Below, one piece after another: positions 1-5,470 of a stretch of 5,470 nt of DNA (its first letter is position 1; each line of letters opens with the position of its first letter). The position numbers and the translations under genes are program-made. This DNA is from an uncultured Bacilli bacterium (GTDB lineage Bacteria; Bacillota_I; Bacilli_A; RF39; UBA660). Under the pieces are notes generated by a model. That model was given only the letters and a program-made list of their open reading frames with translations, was not told the DNA's origin and did not search any database. Location of the stretch: positions 1 to 5,470 of the forward strand of contig CANQRJ010000090.1 of NCBI GenBank assembly GCA_947626215.1, in the 5' to 3' direction.

Positions 1-184
1 ATTTTCGTTTTAATTCGTAATGCCAACATTACCCATAATGAAGGCAAAACTTCATTAAAACTCAAATCTTGTCAATAGTTCAACAAAAACTTTCTTTTAT
101 TCTCACTGTAATCTGAAGTATTTTTTGGACTTTAGTTTGTTAGGCAACCTTATCTGTCTATATAACACATGCACAGCACACTAA

Positions 185-214
185 AAAAGGTAAAATTTTT
201 GTTTTTTACCTTTT
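185..214 (-). terminator. Rho-independent-type terminator after greA
   Basis: A perfect 11-bp inverted repeat (AAAAGGTAAAA at 185-195 pairs with TTTTACCTTTT at 204-214) encloses an 8-base loop. It begins two bases past the greA stop codon. Read on the minus strand, the stem runs into six consecutive T residues (183-188), which gives the U-tract expected of an intrinsic terminator. The stem has only two G-C pairs, as is common in AT-rich Bacillota. T residues on the plus-strand side as well (211-220) mean it could also stop transcription from the other direction. Confidence 0.75.
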
Positions 215-215
215 A

Positions 216-680
216 TTATTTCACTTCTTCAATCACTACTTCATAGGATCCATTTGGACTAGATACTTCTACTTTTTCACCCTTTTTATGACCAATCACG
301 GCAACTCCAATTGGACTTTCATTAGAAATTTTATTTTCAAATGGGTCGGCTTCTAAAGAACCTACAATTTGATAAGTATCTTTTTCTCCATCTTCATATA
401 AAATAGTCACGGTAGATCCTACTGCCACTGCACCTTTTTCACTTTTCTCGGCAATGGTGCTATGTTCTAGTTTGTACTCTAATTCTTTTATACGAGCCTC
501 TACTTGAGCTTGTTCATCTCTTGCAGAATCATAATCGGCATTTTCTGATAAATCTCCTTGAGCTCTCGCATCCTTTAAATCTTTAATTACACGAGGACGA
601 ACTACATTTTTAAGTTCATTTAATTCTTCCTCTAACTCTAAATAACCTTGTGCCGTTAGCACGATAGATTGTTGTTTCAT
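216..680 (-). CDS. greA: Transcription elongation factor GreA
   Basis: GreA binds in the secondary channel of RNA polymerase and stimulates cleavage of backtracked RNA, which restarts stalled elongation complexes. The 154 residues are close to the usual length of about 158. The N-terminal antiparallel coiled coil covers about residues 12-76. Its tip carries the hallmark QGDLSENADYDSARDEQ, with the acidic pair D43 and E46 that in the family helps hold the catalytic Mg2+ in the polymerase active site. The C-terminal FKBP-like domain (about 85-154) ends with the typical SPIGVAVIGHKKGEKVEV stretch. The ATG start agrees with the family N-terminus; a purine-rich AAGGAAAGTG at 691-700 lies 10 bases upstream, slightly far for a ribosome binding site. 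It is the last gene of the run, probably transcribed both by read-through and from its own promoter at 718-746. In B. subtilis udk lies just before greA; here it is missing. Confidence 0.97.
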   Translation of the reverse strand: MKQQSIVLTAQGYLELEEELNELKNVVRPRVIKDLKDARAQGDLSENADYDSARDEQAQVEARIKELEYKLEHSTIAEKSEKGAVAVGSTVTILYEDGEKDTYQIVGSLEADPFENKISNESPIGVAVIGHKKGEKVEVSSPNGSYEVVIEEVK

Positions 681-690
681 TTTTCATCTT

Positions 691-700
691 CACTTTCCTT
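691..700 (-). promoter_or_regulatory. Probable ribosome binding site of greA
   Basis: On the minus strand this reads AAGGAAAGTG, a partial match to the anti-16S complement AAGGAGGTGA. It ends 10 bases before the greA ATG, at the long end of normal spacing. No closer purine block competes with it. The start codon is fixed mainly by family homology, so this site supports the start but does not decide it. Confidence 0.45.
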
Positions 701-717
701 AAAATTCATTAAAAACA

Positions 718-746
718 ATATTACTATAATTGATTTTATTTGTCAA
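718..746 (-). promoter_or_regulatory. Sigma-A-like promoter for greA
   Basis: On the minus strand a perfect -35 box TTGACA (741-746) is followed after exactly 17 bases by TAATAT (718-723), a 4-of-6 match to TATAAT. The -35 lies inside the last codons of the upstream U32 gene and the stop codon falls in the spacer. Transcription would start near 711, giving a leader of roughly 30 bases before greA. Box quality and spacing suit a housekeeping promoter and would make greA partly independent of the upstream operon. Transcription from it is inferred, not shown. Confidence 0.65.
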
Positions 747-1914
747 TTACTTTTAGACGCATCATATCATACTTTTGTAAAGGACTTGACACTGGAAGGT
801 AGATGATACTTCCAGGATGATTCACAATTTCGATGTCCTCTTTGGAATCATTTAATATTTTATGTATGGTATATGAAAAAGTTTCAATATTAGGTCCAAA
901 AAATTCAACCACGTCGCCTATTTTAAAATAATTACGTGATTCAATTTGTACGAGCCCTGCATCTTGTTCATAATTCGTGACTAATCCTAAAAAATCTTGA
1001 TTGGATTCTTCTTTTCTTCCTAAAAAATACTGTTCTTTTTCCGTTGGAAATTTGGAAAAAAATTGAGGGGATGATTCTCTATTCGCACATCGATTTAAAA
1101 CTTTAAGATAATAAGCAGTATCTTTATCAGTGAGTGAATTAGTCTTTATTTTTTGAATCAAACGATGATAACTTAATATCACGGTTGCTATATAATAAAT
1201 GCCTCTCATTCTTCCTTCCACTTTAAAAGAATTTACTCCTAAATCCATCATTTCTTTCATATGGGTAATCATATTTAAGTCTTTGCTTGTCATTGAAAAA
1301 TCTGGTTTTCCATCCGTATCAAAAGTCCAACGACATATTTGGGCGCATCCTCCACGGTTTGCATCTCGATTTGTAATGACATTGGATAAAACACATCTTC
1401 CTGAAATGGAAGTACACATTGCTCCATGAACAAAACATTCTAATTCTAATCCTGTTTCTTCTTTTATTCTTTTAATATCTTCTTTCGTGGATTCTCTTGC
1501 AAGAACAATTCGTTTTACTCCTAAAGATTTATAAAACTCCGCGGCATAAGAATTAAGTACACTTGCTTGAGTGGATAAATGTACTTCTAAAGGAATTTTT
1601 AAATCATGAATGAGACATACAATATAAATATCACTTACAATGACTGCATCTACATGATATTTACTTAGTTCTATTAAATACTCTTTTAAACCTTTTACAT
1701 CTTCATCATGTAAAATAATATTTACAGTAACATATACTTTTTTTCCTATAGAATGAGCATATATAGTAGCTTCTTCGATTTCTTTTAAAGAAAAGTTTTT
1801 GGCATTGGCTCTTAAACTAAAGTTTTGTCCTCCAATGTATACGGCATCGGCTCCATAATGAAAAGCAAATTTTAATTTTTCTAAATCTCCGGCAGGTGCT
1901 AGTAGTTCTATCAT
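736..1914 (-). CDS. yrrO: U32-family tRNA 5-hydroxyuridine synthesis protein (YrrO / TrhP type)
   Basis: This is a 'peptidase U32' family protein. In B. subtilis (YrrO) and E. coli (TrhP, formerly YegQ) close relatives are needed for prephenate-dependent hydroxylation of uridine 34 in tRNA; the old protease label is probably wrong for this subgroup. It has 392 residues. It opens with the typical ELLAPAGDLEKLKFAFHYGA and GADAVYIGG of the TIM-barrel-like domain. The PROSITE-type U32 signature ECFVHGAMCTSISGRCVLS spans residues 159-177. C167, C174, C190 and C194 form the four-cysteine set thought to hold an Fe-S cluster. SFKVEGRMR (229-237) is another family block. A C-terminal beta-rich domain (about 305-390) follows. 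The start overlaps the upstream U32 gene by four bases (ATGA), and AAGGCGGTGA at 1921-1930 is a near-perfect Shine-Dalgarno six bases away. It probably acts with the upstream paralogue and with TrmR on the same tRNAs. Confidence 0.92.
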   Translation of the reverse strand: MIELLAPAGDLEKLKFAFHYGADAVYIGGQNFSLRANAKNFSLKEIEEATIYAHSIGKKVYVTVNIILHDEDVKGLKEYLIELSKYHVDAVIVSDIYIVCLIHDLKIPLEVHLSTQASVLNSYAAEFYKSLGVKRIVLARESTKEDIKRIKEETGLELECFVHGAMCTSISGRCVLSNVITNRDANRGGCAQICRWTFDTDGKPDFSMTSKDLNMITHMKEMMDLGVNSFKVEGRMRGIYYIATVILSYHRLIQKIKTNSLTDKDTAYYLKVLNRCANRESSPQFFSKFPTEKEQYFLGRKEESNQDFLGLVTNYEQDAGLVQIESRNYFKIGDVVEFFGPNIETFSYTIHKILNDSKEDIEIVNHPGSIIYLPVSSPLQKYDMMRLKVIDK

Positions 1915-2696
1915 TTAGAGTCACCGCCTTTCACTGGTAAACGGTATATCGTTTTTTGATGAGTAAATCCCATCGTAGAATTTGTATTTTTTTGATTTTG
2001 AAATTCACTCCATAAGGTTTTAAAGTCCCTATCTTCTTCCCAATCAAAATTGACAAGATAAAAATGCGCATTCACCTTTAATAATTCTTTTACATCTAAC
2101 ACTTTTTCATCAAAAACAACGGTTCCATATTCATTTTCTATTAAAACAAATTTTTTCTTTGTTTGCATTTCTTGAATGGTCAAATAAGTATTGGATTCTA
2201 ATTCATAATAAGTTTGATAATTTTTTACTAAATGTCTTCTAGAATACATGTAAGGTAAAGGTCCATAAAGATACACGCCTACCCTATTTAAGGAATGAGT
2301 AATATTTGTTATTTCTTCTTCTGTAATATCGGGACTTAGTATCACTCCATCCATAAATCTTAAATAAGTTTCGACTGTTTTTAAGCTACAACTCGCATGA
2401 CTTGCAAAAAAGATTTTTTTCATTTTAGTATCTTTTATAAGTTCATAAATTCCTAAATCTTCAAAGACTACTCCTTCAAAAGAATAAATTTTTAATTTTT
2501 CCTTCAAAGCTTCAATACTTTTTTGATCTAAAATGCGATTGATATAAATATAGGCCTCTTTTGGAATCTTTTCGATTTCATATTCTCTAGTGAATCCCAC
2601 ACAAAATCCTTTCACAGGAAAAAGAAAGTTTATTTCTAAACTTTTTGAATCAACACTTGGCATACCATTTGGAATAACTAAATACTTATTTTTCAT
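1911..2696 (-). CDS. yrrN: Compact, cysteine-poor U32-family paralogue (YrrN-like)
   Basis: By position between trmR and yrrO, and by residual similarity, this is the equivalent of B. subtilis YrrN, which together with YrrO is required for 5-hydroxyuridine in tRNA. It has 261 residues against roughly 300 or more for typical YrrN. The usual opening GADAV..G segment is not recognisable. At the place of the U32 signature it has YLYGPLPYMYSRRHLVKNY (142-160): the G and the S-R-R...NY frame remain, but the cysteines are gone. Its only cysteines are C32 and C103, outside that region. The C-terminus keeps a family-like ending (GFTHQKTIYRL, 243-253). The start overlaps the end of trmR by 11 bases, with a weak purine stretch (AAGAGAAG) upstream, so translation is probably coupled. 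Having no Fe-S ligands, it may be a structural partner of the YrrO-type protein (inference). Family membership is fairly sure; function is less so. Confidence 0.75.
   Translation of the reverse strand: MKNKYLVIPNGMPSVDSKSLEINFLFPVKGFCVGFTREYEIEKIPKEAYIYINRILDQKSIEALKEKLKIYSFEGVVFEDLGIYELIKDTKMKKIFFASHASCSLKTVETYLRFMDGVILSPDITEEEITNITHSLNRVGVYLYGPLPYMYSRRHLVKNYQTYYELESNTYLTIQEMQTKKKFVLIENEYGTVVFDEKVLDVKELLKVNAHFYLVNFDWEEDRDFKTLWSEFQNQKNTNSTMGFTHQKTIYRLPVKGGDSK
1921..1930 (-). promoter_or_regulatory. Strong Shine-Dalgarno site for the yrrO-type gene
   Basis: The minus strand reads AAGGCGGTGA, nine of ten matches to AAGGAGGTGA, placed six bases before the ATG at 1914. It lies inside the last codons of the upstream U32 gene. 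It is the best ribosome binding site in the window and confirms the start. It suggests this gene can be translated well in its own right rather than only by coupling. Confidence 0.8.
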
Positions 2697-3285
2697 TTTG
2701 TCTTCTCTTACTTACAGAAATGCCATCGCCAATATCATAAAATTTGGTTTCAAATTCTTCATTGGTATTTAAAAAATCAATATAAGACTCAATTTTTCCT
2801 ACCAATTGTCTTAAATTTTTACTTTCTATTGTTTCTTTTTTCCCAACGTATCCATGAAATTTTAAATTATCTGTCACGATAACTCCATTTGGAGCTAGGA
2901 AAAATTGGAATTTTTCAAAAAATTTACGATATTGACCTTTAGCCGCATCAATGAAAATTAAATCGTATTCAGTTCCTTCTGCTAAATTAACTTCTAAGGC
3001 ATCTTGAAAAACTACATTTACTTTATTTTCAAAACCACATTTTTTGACATTTTTTAAACATTCCATGTAACAAGTTTCATCTTTTTCAATAGTAGTTACT
3101 TTTACTTCTTGGCTACTAGATGCCATTAAAATAGCCGAATAACCGATCGCACTTCCAATTTCTAAAACATTTTTAATTTGATTACTTTTTATATATTTCA
3201 TTAAGAAAGCAATGCCTTCTTTTTGCATGATTGGAATATTATGCGCTTTCGCATATTCTTCCATTTCCATGATTAATTCTTTCAT
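2686..3285 (-). CDS. trmR: tRNA 5-hydroxyuridine methyltransferase TrmR (YrrM-type O-methyltransferase)
   Basis: This is a class I SAM-dependent O-methyltransferase of the YrrM/COMT-like group. In B. subtilis TrmR methylates 5-hydroxyuridine at wobble position 34 to 5-methoxyuridine. It has 199 residues. EMEEYAKAHNIPIM (7-20) is the typical N-terminal block. Motif I, VLEIGSAIGYS (40-50), binds SAM; E67 follows in TTIEKDE, and D95 lies in FQDAL. YDLIFIDAAKGQY (107-119) and VIVTDNLKFHG (135-145) supply D113, D139 and N140, the divalent-metal ligands expected in this family. It sits 18 bases after mltG; its AAAGGTGTG ribosome binding site overlaps the mltG stop codon. It lies directly ahead of two U32 genes that in relatives make its substrate, which supports the tRNA role over methylation of a small catechol. 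An in-frame ATG five codons later cannot be excluded as start. Confidence 0.9.
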   Translation of the reverse strand: MKELIMEMEEYAKAHNIPIMQKEGIAFLMKYIKSNQIKNVLEIGSAIGYSAILMASSSQEVKVTTIEKDETCYMECLKNVKKCGFENKVNVVFQDALEVNLAEGTEYDLIFIDAAKGQYRKFFEKFQFFLAPNGVIVTDNLKFHGYVGKKETIESKNLRQLVGKIESYIDFLNTNEEFETKFYDIGDGISVSKRRQNEK

Positions 3286-3303
3286 TTTTTAATACACACA
3301 CCT

Positions 3304-4368
3304 TTAATTTTTGTCACAAACAGATTGTAGTTCATAAACTTTGTTATAAAATTCTTGGGAAGTTTCTTGAAAGAAGACTTCTCCTGTACAAACATTAGCT
3401 ACGAAAAACATATAGTTTGTTTCACTTGGATCCAATGCCGCCTCAATGGAAGTAATGCTTGGGTTAGCAATCGGTCCAATAGGTAGTTTACCATTCATTT
3501 GGCCATCTGTCAAACGGGTATTGTAAGGATTGACATCATTTAAGTCACTTATCGAGATATCATCTCCTAAAATTTTCCCTACTCCATAATATGCAGTTAC
3601 ATCACTTCCTAATGACCAATTTGCATTTAATCTACTATAAAAGACTTGAGAAACTGTCTTACGTTCTTCTAAGGTATTTGCTTCTTTCTCTACAATAGAT
3701 GCCATGGTAAAGTATTCATGAATCTTTCTATTTCCATTTGTTAACTGTTCTTTATAACTTTCTAATTTTTTAGAAGTAGAATTCAAAATAGATTTTACAA
3801 TTTCTTCTGGGGTCATACTTTCTAAAAATTCATAGGTATCAGGGTATAAATATCCTTCTAAAGGATGATAGATGTTTGAATTTAAAATATCTTCTGTTAA
3901 AAACCAATAATCTTCATTTCCTACAAGAGATTCTACAAATTCTTTGTTATCTACGGCATCCATAAATTCTTTTTTGGTAAATCCAAAAGAATTTGCAAGT
4001 GTCTCGGCATAATCTTCTAAGCGTTTTCCTTCTAATAATGTCACAGTGACTGAATGAATCTTTATATCCCCACTTTCAAATTTTTTTAACATATCTAATG
4101 GACTCATACTTGGACTTAATTCATATTCCCCTGCTTGTATATTTGATTTAGAAAAGAATAAATACATATCTAGAGCATATTGACTACGAATAAGACCTGC
4201 ATTTTCTAAATTTTTAGCTATGGTTGTTTTTGAGGTCCCTGGTTCAATGATAAAAGTTACAATATTTGATTGATTTGATTTGGCACTTGTTCCCCAAAAA
4301 TAAAAACCTACGACTCCTACAATAAGAAGTGTTACTATCACACCAATTACAATCCACACTTTTTTCAT
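3304..4368 (-). CDS. mltG: Endolytic murein transglycosylase MltG
   Basis: MltG (YceG-like) is a membrane-anchored lytic transglycosylase that cuts nascent glycan strands and so sets strand termination during peptidoglycan synthesis. It has 354 residues. A short basic MKK start leads into one membrane helix (about 4-25), so the rest lies outside the membrane. A LysM-like subdomain covers roughly 36-110 (FIIEPGTSKTTIAKNLENAG). The catalytic domain carries LEGYLYPDTYEF (170-181), then TMASIVEKEA (221-230), where E227 aligns with the catalytic glutamate E218 of E. coli MltG. LGSDVTAYYGVG (253-264), NPYNTRL (280-286) and LPIGPIANPS (295-304) are further conserved blocks. The ATG overlaps the DUF1292 stop as ATGA, and GTGGGGA lies just upstream as ribosome binding site. 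All key motifs are intact. Its operon partner IreB also bears on wall synthesis. Confidence 0.96.
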   Translation of the reverse strand: MKKVWIVIGVIVTLLIVGVVGFYFWGTSAKSNQSNIVTFIIEPGTSKTTIAKNLENAGLIRSQYALDMYLFFSKSNIQAGEYELSPSMSPLDMLKKFESGDIKIHSVTVTLLEGKRLEDYAETLANSFGFTKKEFMDAVDNKEFVESLVGNEDYWFLTEDILNSNIYHPLEGYLYPDTYEFLESMTPEEIVKSILNSTSKKLESYKEQLTNGNRKIHEYFTMASIVEKEANTLEERKTVSQVFYSRLNANWSLGSDVTAYYGVGKILGDDISISDLNDVNPYNTRLTDGQMNGKLPIGPIANPSITSIEAALDPSETNYMFFVANVCTGEVFFQETSQEFYNKVYELQSVCDKN

Positions 4369-4652
4369 TTTGATTCCCCACTTTTTTCTTCTAATTTTGA
4401 TAAAATAGATTCAATGGTATTCCATTCTTCTTCGGTTTCAATAGGTAGTAAATTTTTATTCGCGCCTGTCTTATCATAAATATTAGCATAAACTTTAATT
4501 TCATCACTTTCAGTTTTTGTATTATCTGTATAAATGATATAACTTTTATTTGTCTCTGGAGAATCAAAAGTAAATAAAACTTCACATTCAATATTTTTTC
4601 CAGATTCATCTTTAATCATAAAAACACTTTGATTTATTGCATTTTCTTTCAT
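4365..4652 (-). CDS. yrzB: DUF1292 family protein (YrzB-like), function unknown
   Basis: This small acidic protein of 95 residues belongs to the DUF1292 family, found in Bacillota almost always between ruvX and mltG. No biochemical role is established to my knowledge. Recognisable blocks are CEVLFTFDSPETNKSYIIYTD (near residues 23-43) and LLPIETEEEWNTIESIL (about 68-84), matching the B. subtilis YrzB pattern of CEVLFTF, KSY and PIET.EEW. There is no signal peptide or membrane segment, so it is presumably cytosolic. It overlaps both neighbours by four bases (ATGA at each end), which implies translational coupling. AGAGGAAG lies about four bases before its ATG. An antisense-free but out-of-frame reading (4391-4609) inside it is a by-product of AT-rich sequence. 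Confidence 0.9.
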   Translation of the reverse strand: MKENAINQSVFMIKDESGKNIECEVLFTFDSPETNKSYIIYTDNTKTESDEIKVYANIYDKTGANKNLLPIETEEEWNTIESILSKLEEKSGESK

Positions 4653-5074
4653 TTTTCTTCCTCTTTTCTTTTTAAATAGGTTTCTAATATTAAGGATGAG
4701 GCGAGACGATCAATTTGACGTTTTCTTTTTTTTCTACTCGTATCACTACTTAATAATATTTTTTCGGCTTCAACAGTACTTAAGCGTTCATCCACTAAAT
4801 GTACAGGTAAATGAAAATTATTTTCTAACAAAACTTTAAAATTTTCTGTTCTTTTAGTTGCATAACCTTCGGAATTATTCATATTTTTAGGATATCCTAA
4901 AACAAAATCTGTAATTTCTTTTTCTTCGACAATTTTTTTTAAAGAAGAAAGAACACTTTCATAATCTTCAGAAGGAAATCTCAAAGTAATAAGCGGACTA
5001 GCAATCATATTGGTGCGATCACTTACAGAAACTCCTAATGTAGAAGTTCCTAAATCTAAACCTAAATATCTCAT
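4649..5074 (-). CDS. ruvX: RuvX/YqgF-family RNase H-fold nuclease (YrrK)
   Basis: This is a member of the YqgF/RuvX family with an RNase H-like fold. Relatives are annotated as putative Holliday junction resolvases, and E. coli YqgF is implicated in maturation of the 16S rRNA 5' end; which role holds here is unknown. It has 141 residues, the normal size. LGLDLGT (4-10) gives D7. VLGYPKNMNNSEG (58-70) matches the Bacillota form of the second motif. VDERLSTVEAE (94-104) carries the conserved acidic pair D95/E96 and R97. A basic patch SRKKRKRQ (113-120) precedes IDRLASSLILETYL (121-134), with D122 as the last expected metal ligand. All catalytic acids appear present. It starts by ATGA overlap with ireB and has only a weak AAAAGAA upstream, so its translation probably depends on ribosomes finishing ireB. 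Confidence 0.95.
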   Translation of the reverse strand: MRYLGLDLGTSTLGVSVSDRTNMIASPLITLRFPSEDYESVLSSLKKIVEEKEITDFVLGYPKNMNNSEGYATKRTENFKVLLENNFHLPVHLVDERLSTVEAEKILLSSDTSRKKRKRQIDRLASSLILETYLKRKEEEK

Positions 5075-5310
5075 TTTAAATATTCTTTTAAGATATAAGC
5101 CACAAGCTCAGCACGTTCTAAGCTAGTAATTTTTTCCCTTGCATCTTTATAACTAGAAATATAGCCCGGATCTCCACTTAAAATATAACCAACTAATTGA
5201 TTAATGGGATTATATCCTCTTTCTTCTAATATTTGATAGACTTCTTTTAAAATAAGTCTCGCATTTGCAGATTCTAATTCAGAAACATTAAAAAGATTTG
5301 TATTCTCCAT
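5071..5310 (-). CDS. ireB: IreB family regulatory phosphoprotein (UPF0297, YrzL/ReoM)
   Basis: IreB (ReoM in Listeria, YrzL in Bacillus) is a small cytosolic substrate of the PASTA-domain Ser/Thr kinase IreK/PrkA. In Enterococcus it affects cephalosporin resistance; in Listeria it controls ClpCP degradation of MurA, tying kinase signalling to peptidoglycan synthesis. The core is unmistakable: ILEERGYNPINQLVGYILSG (27-46), DPGYISSYKDAR and a closing ERAELVAYILKEYL. With the ATG at 5310 the protein has 79 residues, near the usual 85-90. That start has AAGGA at 5319-5323, eight bases away. Longer starts back to 5364 would run through the promoter, and the next ATG (5317-5319) overlaps the Shine-Dalgarno. 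T4 aligns with the phosphorylated threonine near T7 in relatives. It is the first gene of the operon. No kinase or phosphatase gene is in the window. Confidence 0.95.
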   Translation of the reverse strand: MENTNLFNVSELESANARLILKEVYQILEERGYNPINQLVGYILSGDPGYISSYKDAREKITSLERAELVAYILKEYLK

Positions 5311-5318
5311 ATACACCA

Positions 5319-5323
5319 TCCTT
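5319..5323 (-). promoter_or_regulatory. Ribosome binding site that fixes the ireB start
   Basis: AAGGA on the minus strand stands eight bases before the ATG at 5310, ideal spacing. It shares one base with an earlier in-frame ATG (5317-5319), so that codon cannot use it. This is the main evidence for the shorter 79-residue IreB. Confidence 0.75.
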
Positions 5324-5335
5324 AAATACATTCCT

Positions 5336-5364
5336 ATTGTATCAAAAAACTTATAAAAGCACAA
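5336..5364 (-). promoter_or_regulatory. Sigma-A-like promoter of the ireB operon
   Basis: On the minus strand TTGTGC (5359-5364) is followed after 17 bases by TACAAT (5336-5341). The -10 box matches five of six consensus bases and the -35 box three of six, with a T-rich spacer. Transcription would begin about 5328-5330, leaving a short leader of roughly 20 bases before the ireB ATG. With no other credible promoter before the one at greA, this one probably serves the whole seven-gene run. Confidence 0.7.
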
Positions 5365-5470
5365 GAAGTGTTTACTGGAATTAAAAAAAATAAATGTGCA
5401 ATTAAAATAGAAGTGTGACAGTTATTCCAATTTGCCATCAAAATTTTAGGAACCGAAGATGTGATAATAA

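Noticed and set aside
47..75. A perfect TTGACA on the minus strand at 70-75 as a promoter.
   Set aside because: At 16-18 bases spacing the best -10 candidates match only about two of six consensus bases, and a hairpin occupies the site.
145..183. Possible extended -10 element (TGT-TATATA) on the minus strand just after the greA terminator.
   Set aside because: There is no credible -35 box, the -10 match is only partial, and no gene can be seen downstream within the window.
726..749. 7-bp inverted repeat (TAATTGA/TCAATTA) at the end of the yrrO-type gene as a terminator.
   Set aside because: It is weak, has a 9-base loop, lacks a following T-run on the minus strand, and coincides with the greA promoter, which explains the bases better.
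1199..1429. Open frame on the plus strand inside the yrrO-type gene.
   Set aside because: It is antisense to a well-conserved gene including its cysteine signature, has no family resemblance and no ribosome binding context.
2590..2772. 60-codon open frame on the plus strand across the trmR/yrrN junction.
   Set aside because: It is antisense to two real genes and its hydrophobic, lysine-rich composition is what reversed AT-rich coding DNA gives.
4391..4609. 72-codon open frame on the minus strand inside the DUF1292 gene.
   Set aside because: It is a shifted reading of a recognised family protein with low-complexity I/L/K composition.
5311..5364. N-terminal extension of IreB by 18 residues.
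   Set aside because: The extension covers the promoter boxes, has no ribosome binding site, and matches nothing in the family, whose members start close to the ATG at 5310.
5342..5470. Open frame on the minus strand with an ATG near 5438 running into the ireB promoter.
   Set aside because: About 34 codons with no recognisable family, no ribosome binding site and ending inside the promoter; not the AlaS C-terminus.
1..5470. CRISPR arrays, tRNA or rRNA genes, riboswitches, insertion sequences, phage or defence genes.
   Set aside because: No spaced repeats, no cloverleaf or rRNA-like stretch, no known leader structure and no transposase or integrase motif were seen on either strand.

Overview
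The window is very AT-rich. It carries eight genes, all on the minus strand, packed head to tail from about 5310 down to 216. Read in the direction of transcription, the order is ireB (yrzL), ruvX (yrrK), a DUF1292 gene (yrzB), mltG (yrrL), trmR (yrrM), a U32-family gene (yrrN-like), a second U32-family gene (yrrO-like) and greA. This matches the alaS-yrzL-yrrK-yrzB-yrrL-yrrM-yrrN-yrrO-udk-greA block known from Bacillus subtilis, but udk is absent and alaS is not visible within the 106 bases upstream of ireB. Gene content, strong AT bias and Shine-Dalgarno sites point to a low-GC Bacillota, perhaps an Erysipelotrichia- or RF39-like gut lineage (inference). TGA ends four of the genes and tryptophan is encoded by TGG in the codon checked (MltG W5), so this is not the Mycoplasma code. 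The presence of MltG and IreB indicates a peptidoglycan wall.

Layout. Positions 5311-5470 hold the upstream region, with a good sigma-A-like promoter (5336-5364) for the operon. Positions 5310-3304 hold ireB, ruvX, DUF1292 and mltG, each joined to the next by a 4-base ATGA stop/start overlap. Positions 3285-736 hold a three-gene tRNA wobble-uridine modification cassette: trmR, a compact cysteine-poor U32 paralogue, and a full U32 protein with the four-cysteine signature. Positions 718-746 hold a second promoter, with a perfect TTGACA -35 overlapping the end of the second U32 gene; it would allow greA to be made independently. Positions 680-216 are greA, followed by a hairpin terminator at 185-214. 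Positions 1-184 have no convincing gene.

How the genes work together. Two themes are mixed. IreB (a substrate of the PASTA Ser/Thr kinase in relatives) and MltG (which ends glycan strands) act in cell-wall growth. RuvX, the YrrM/YrrN/YrrO cassette and GreA act in RNA metabolism and transcription. In B. subtilis, YrrN and YrrO are required for prephenate-dependent 5-hydroxyuridine formation at tRNA position 34, and YrrM (TrmR) methylates it to 5-methoxyuridine. The neighbourhood is conserved housekeeping DNA. I see no mobile element, CRISPR array, defence system or new multi-gene system. The most unusual item is the shortened, signature-less YrrN-like protein.
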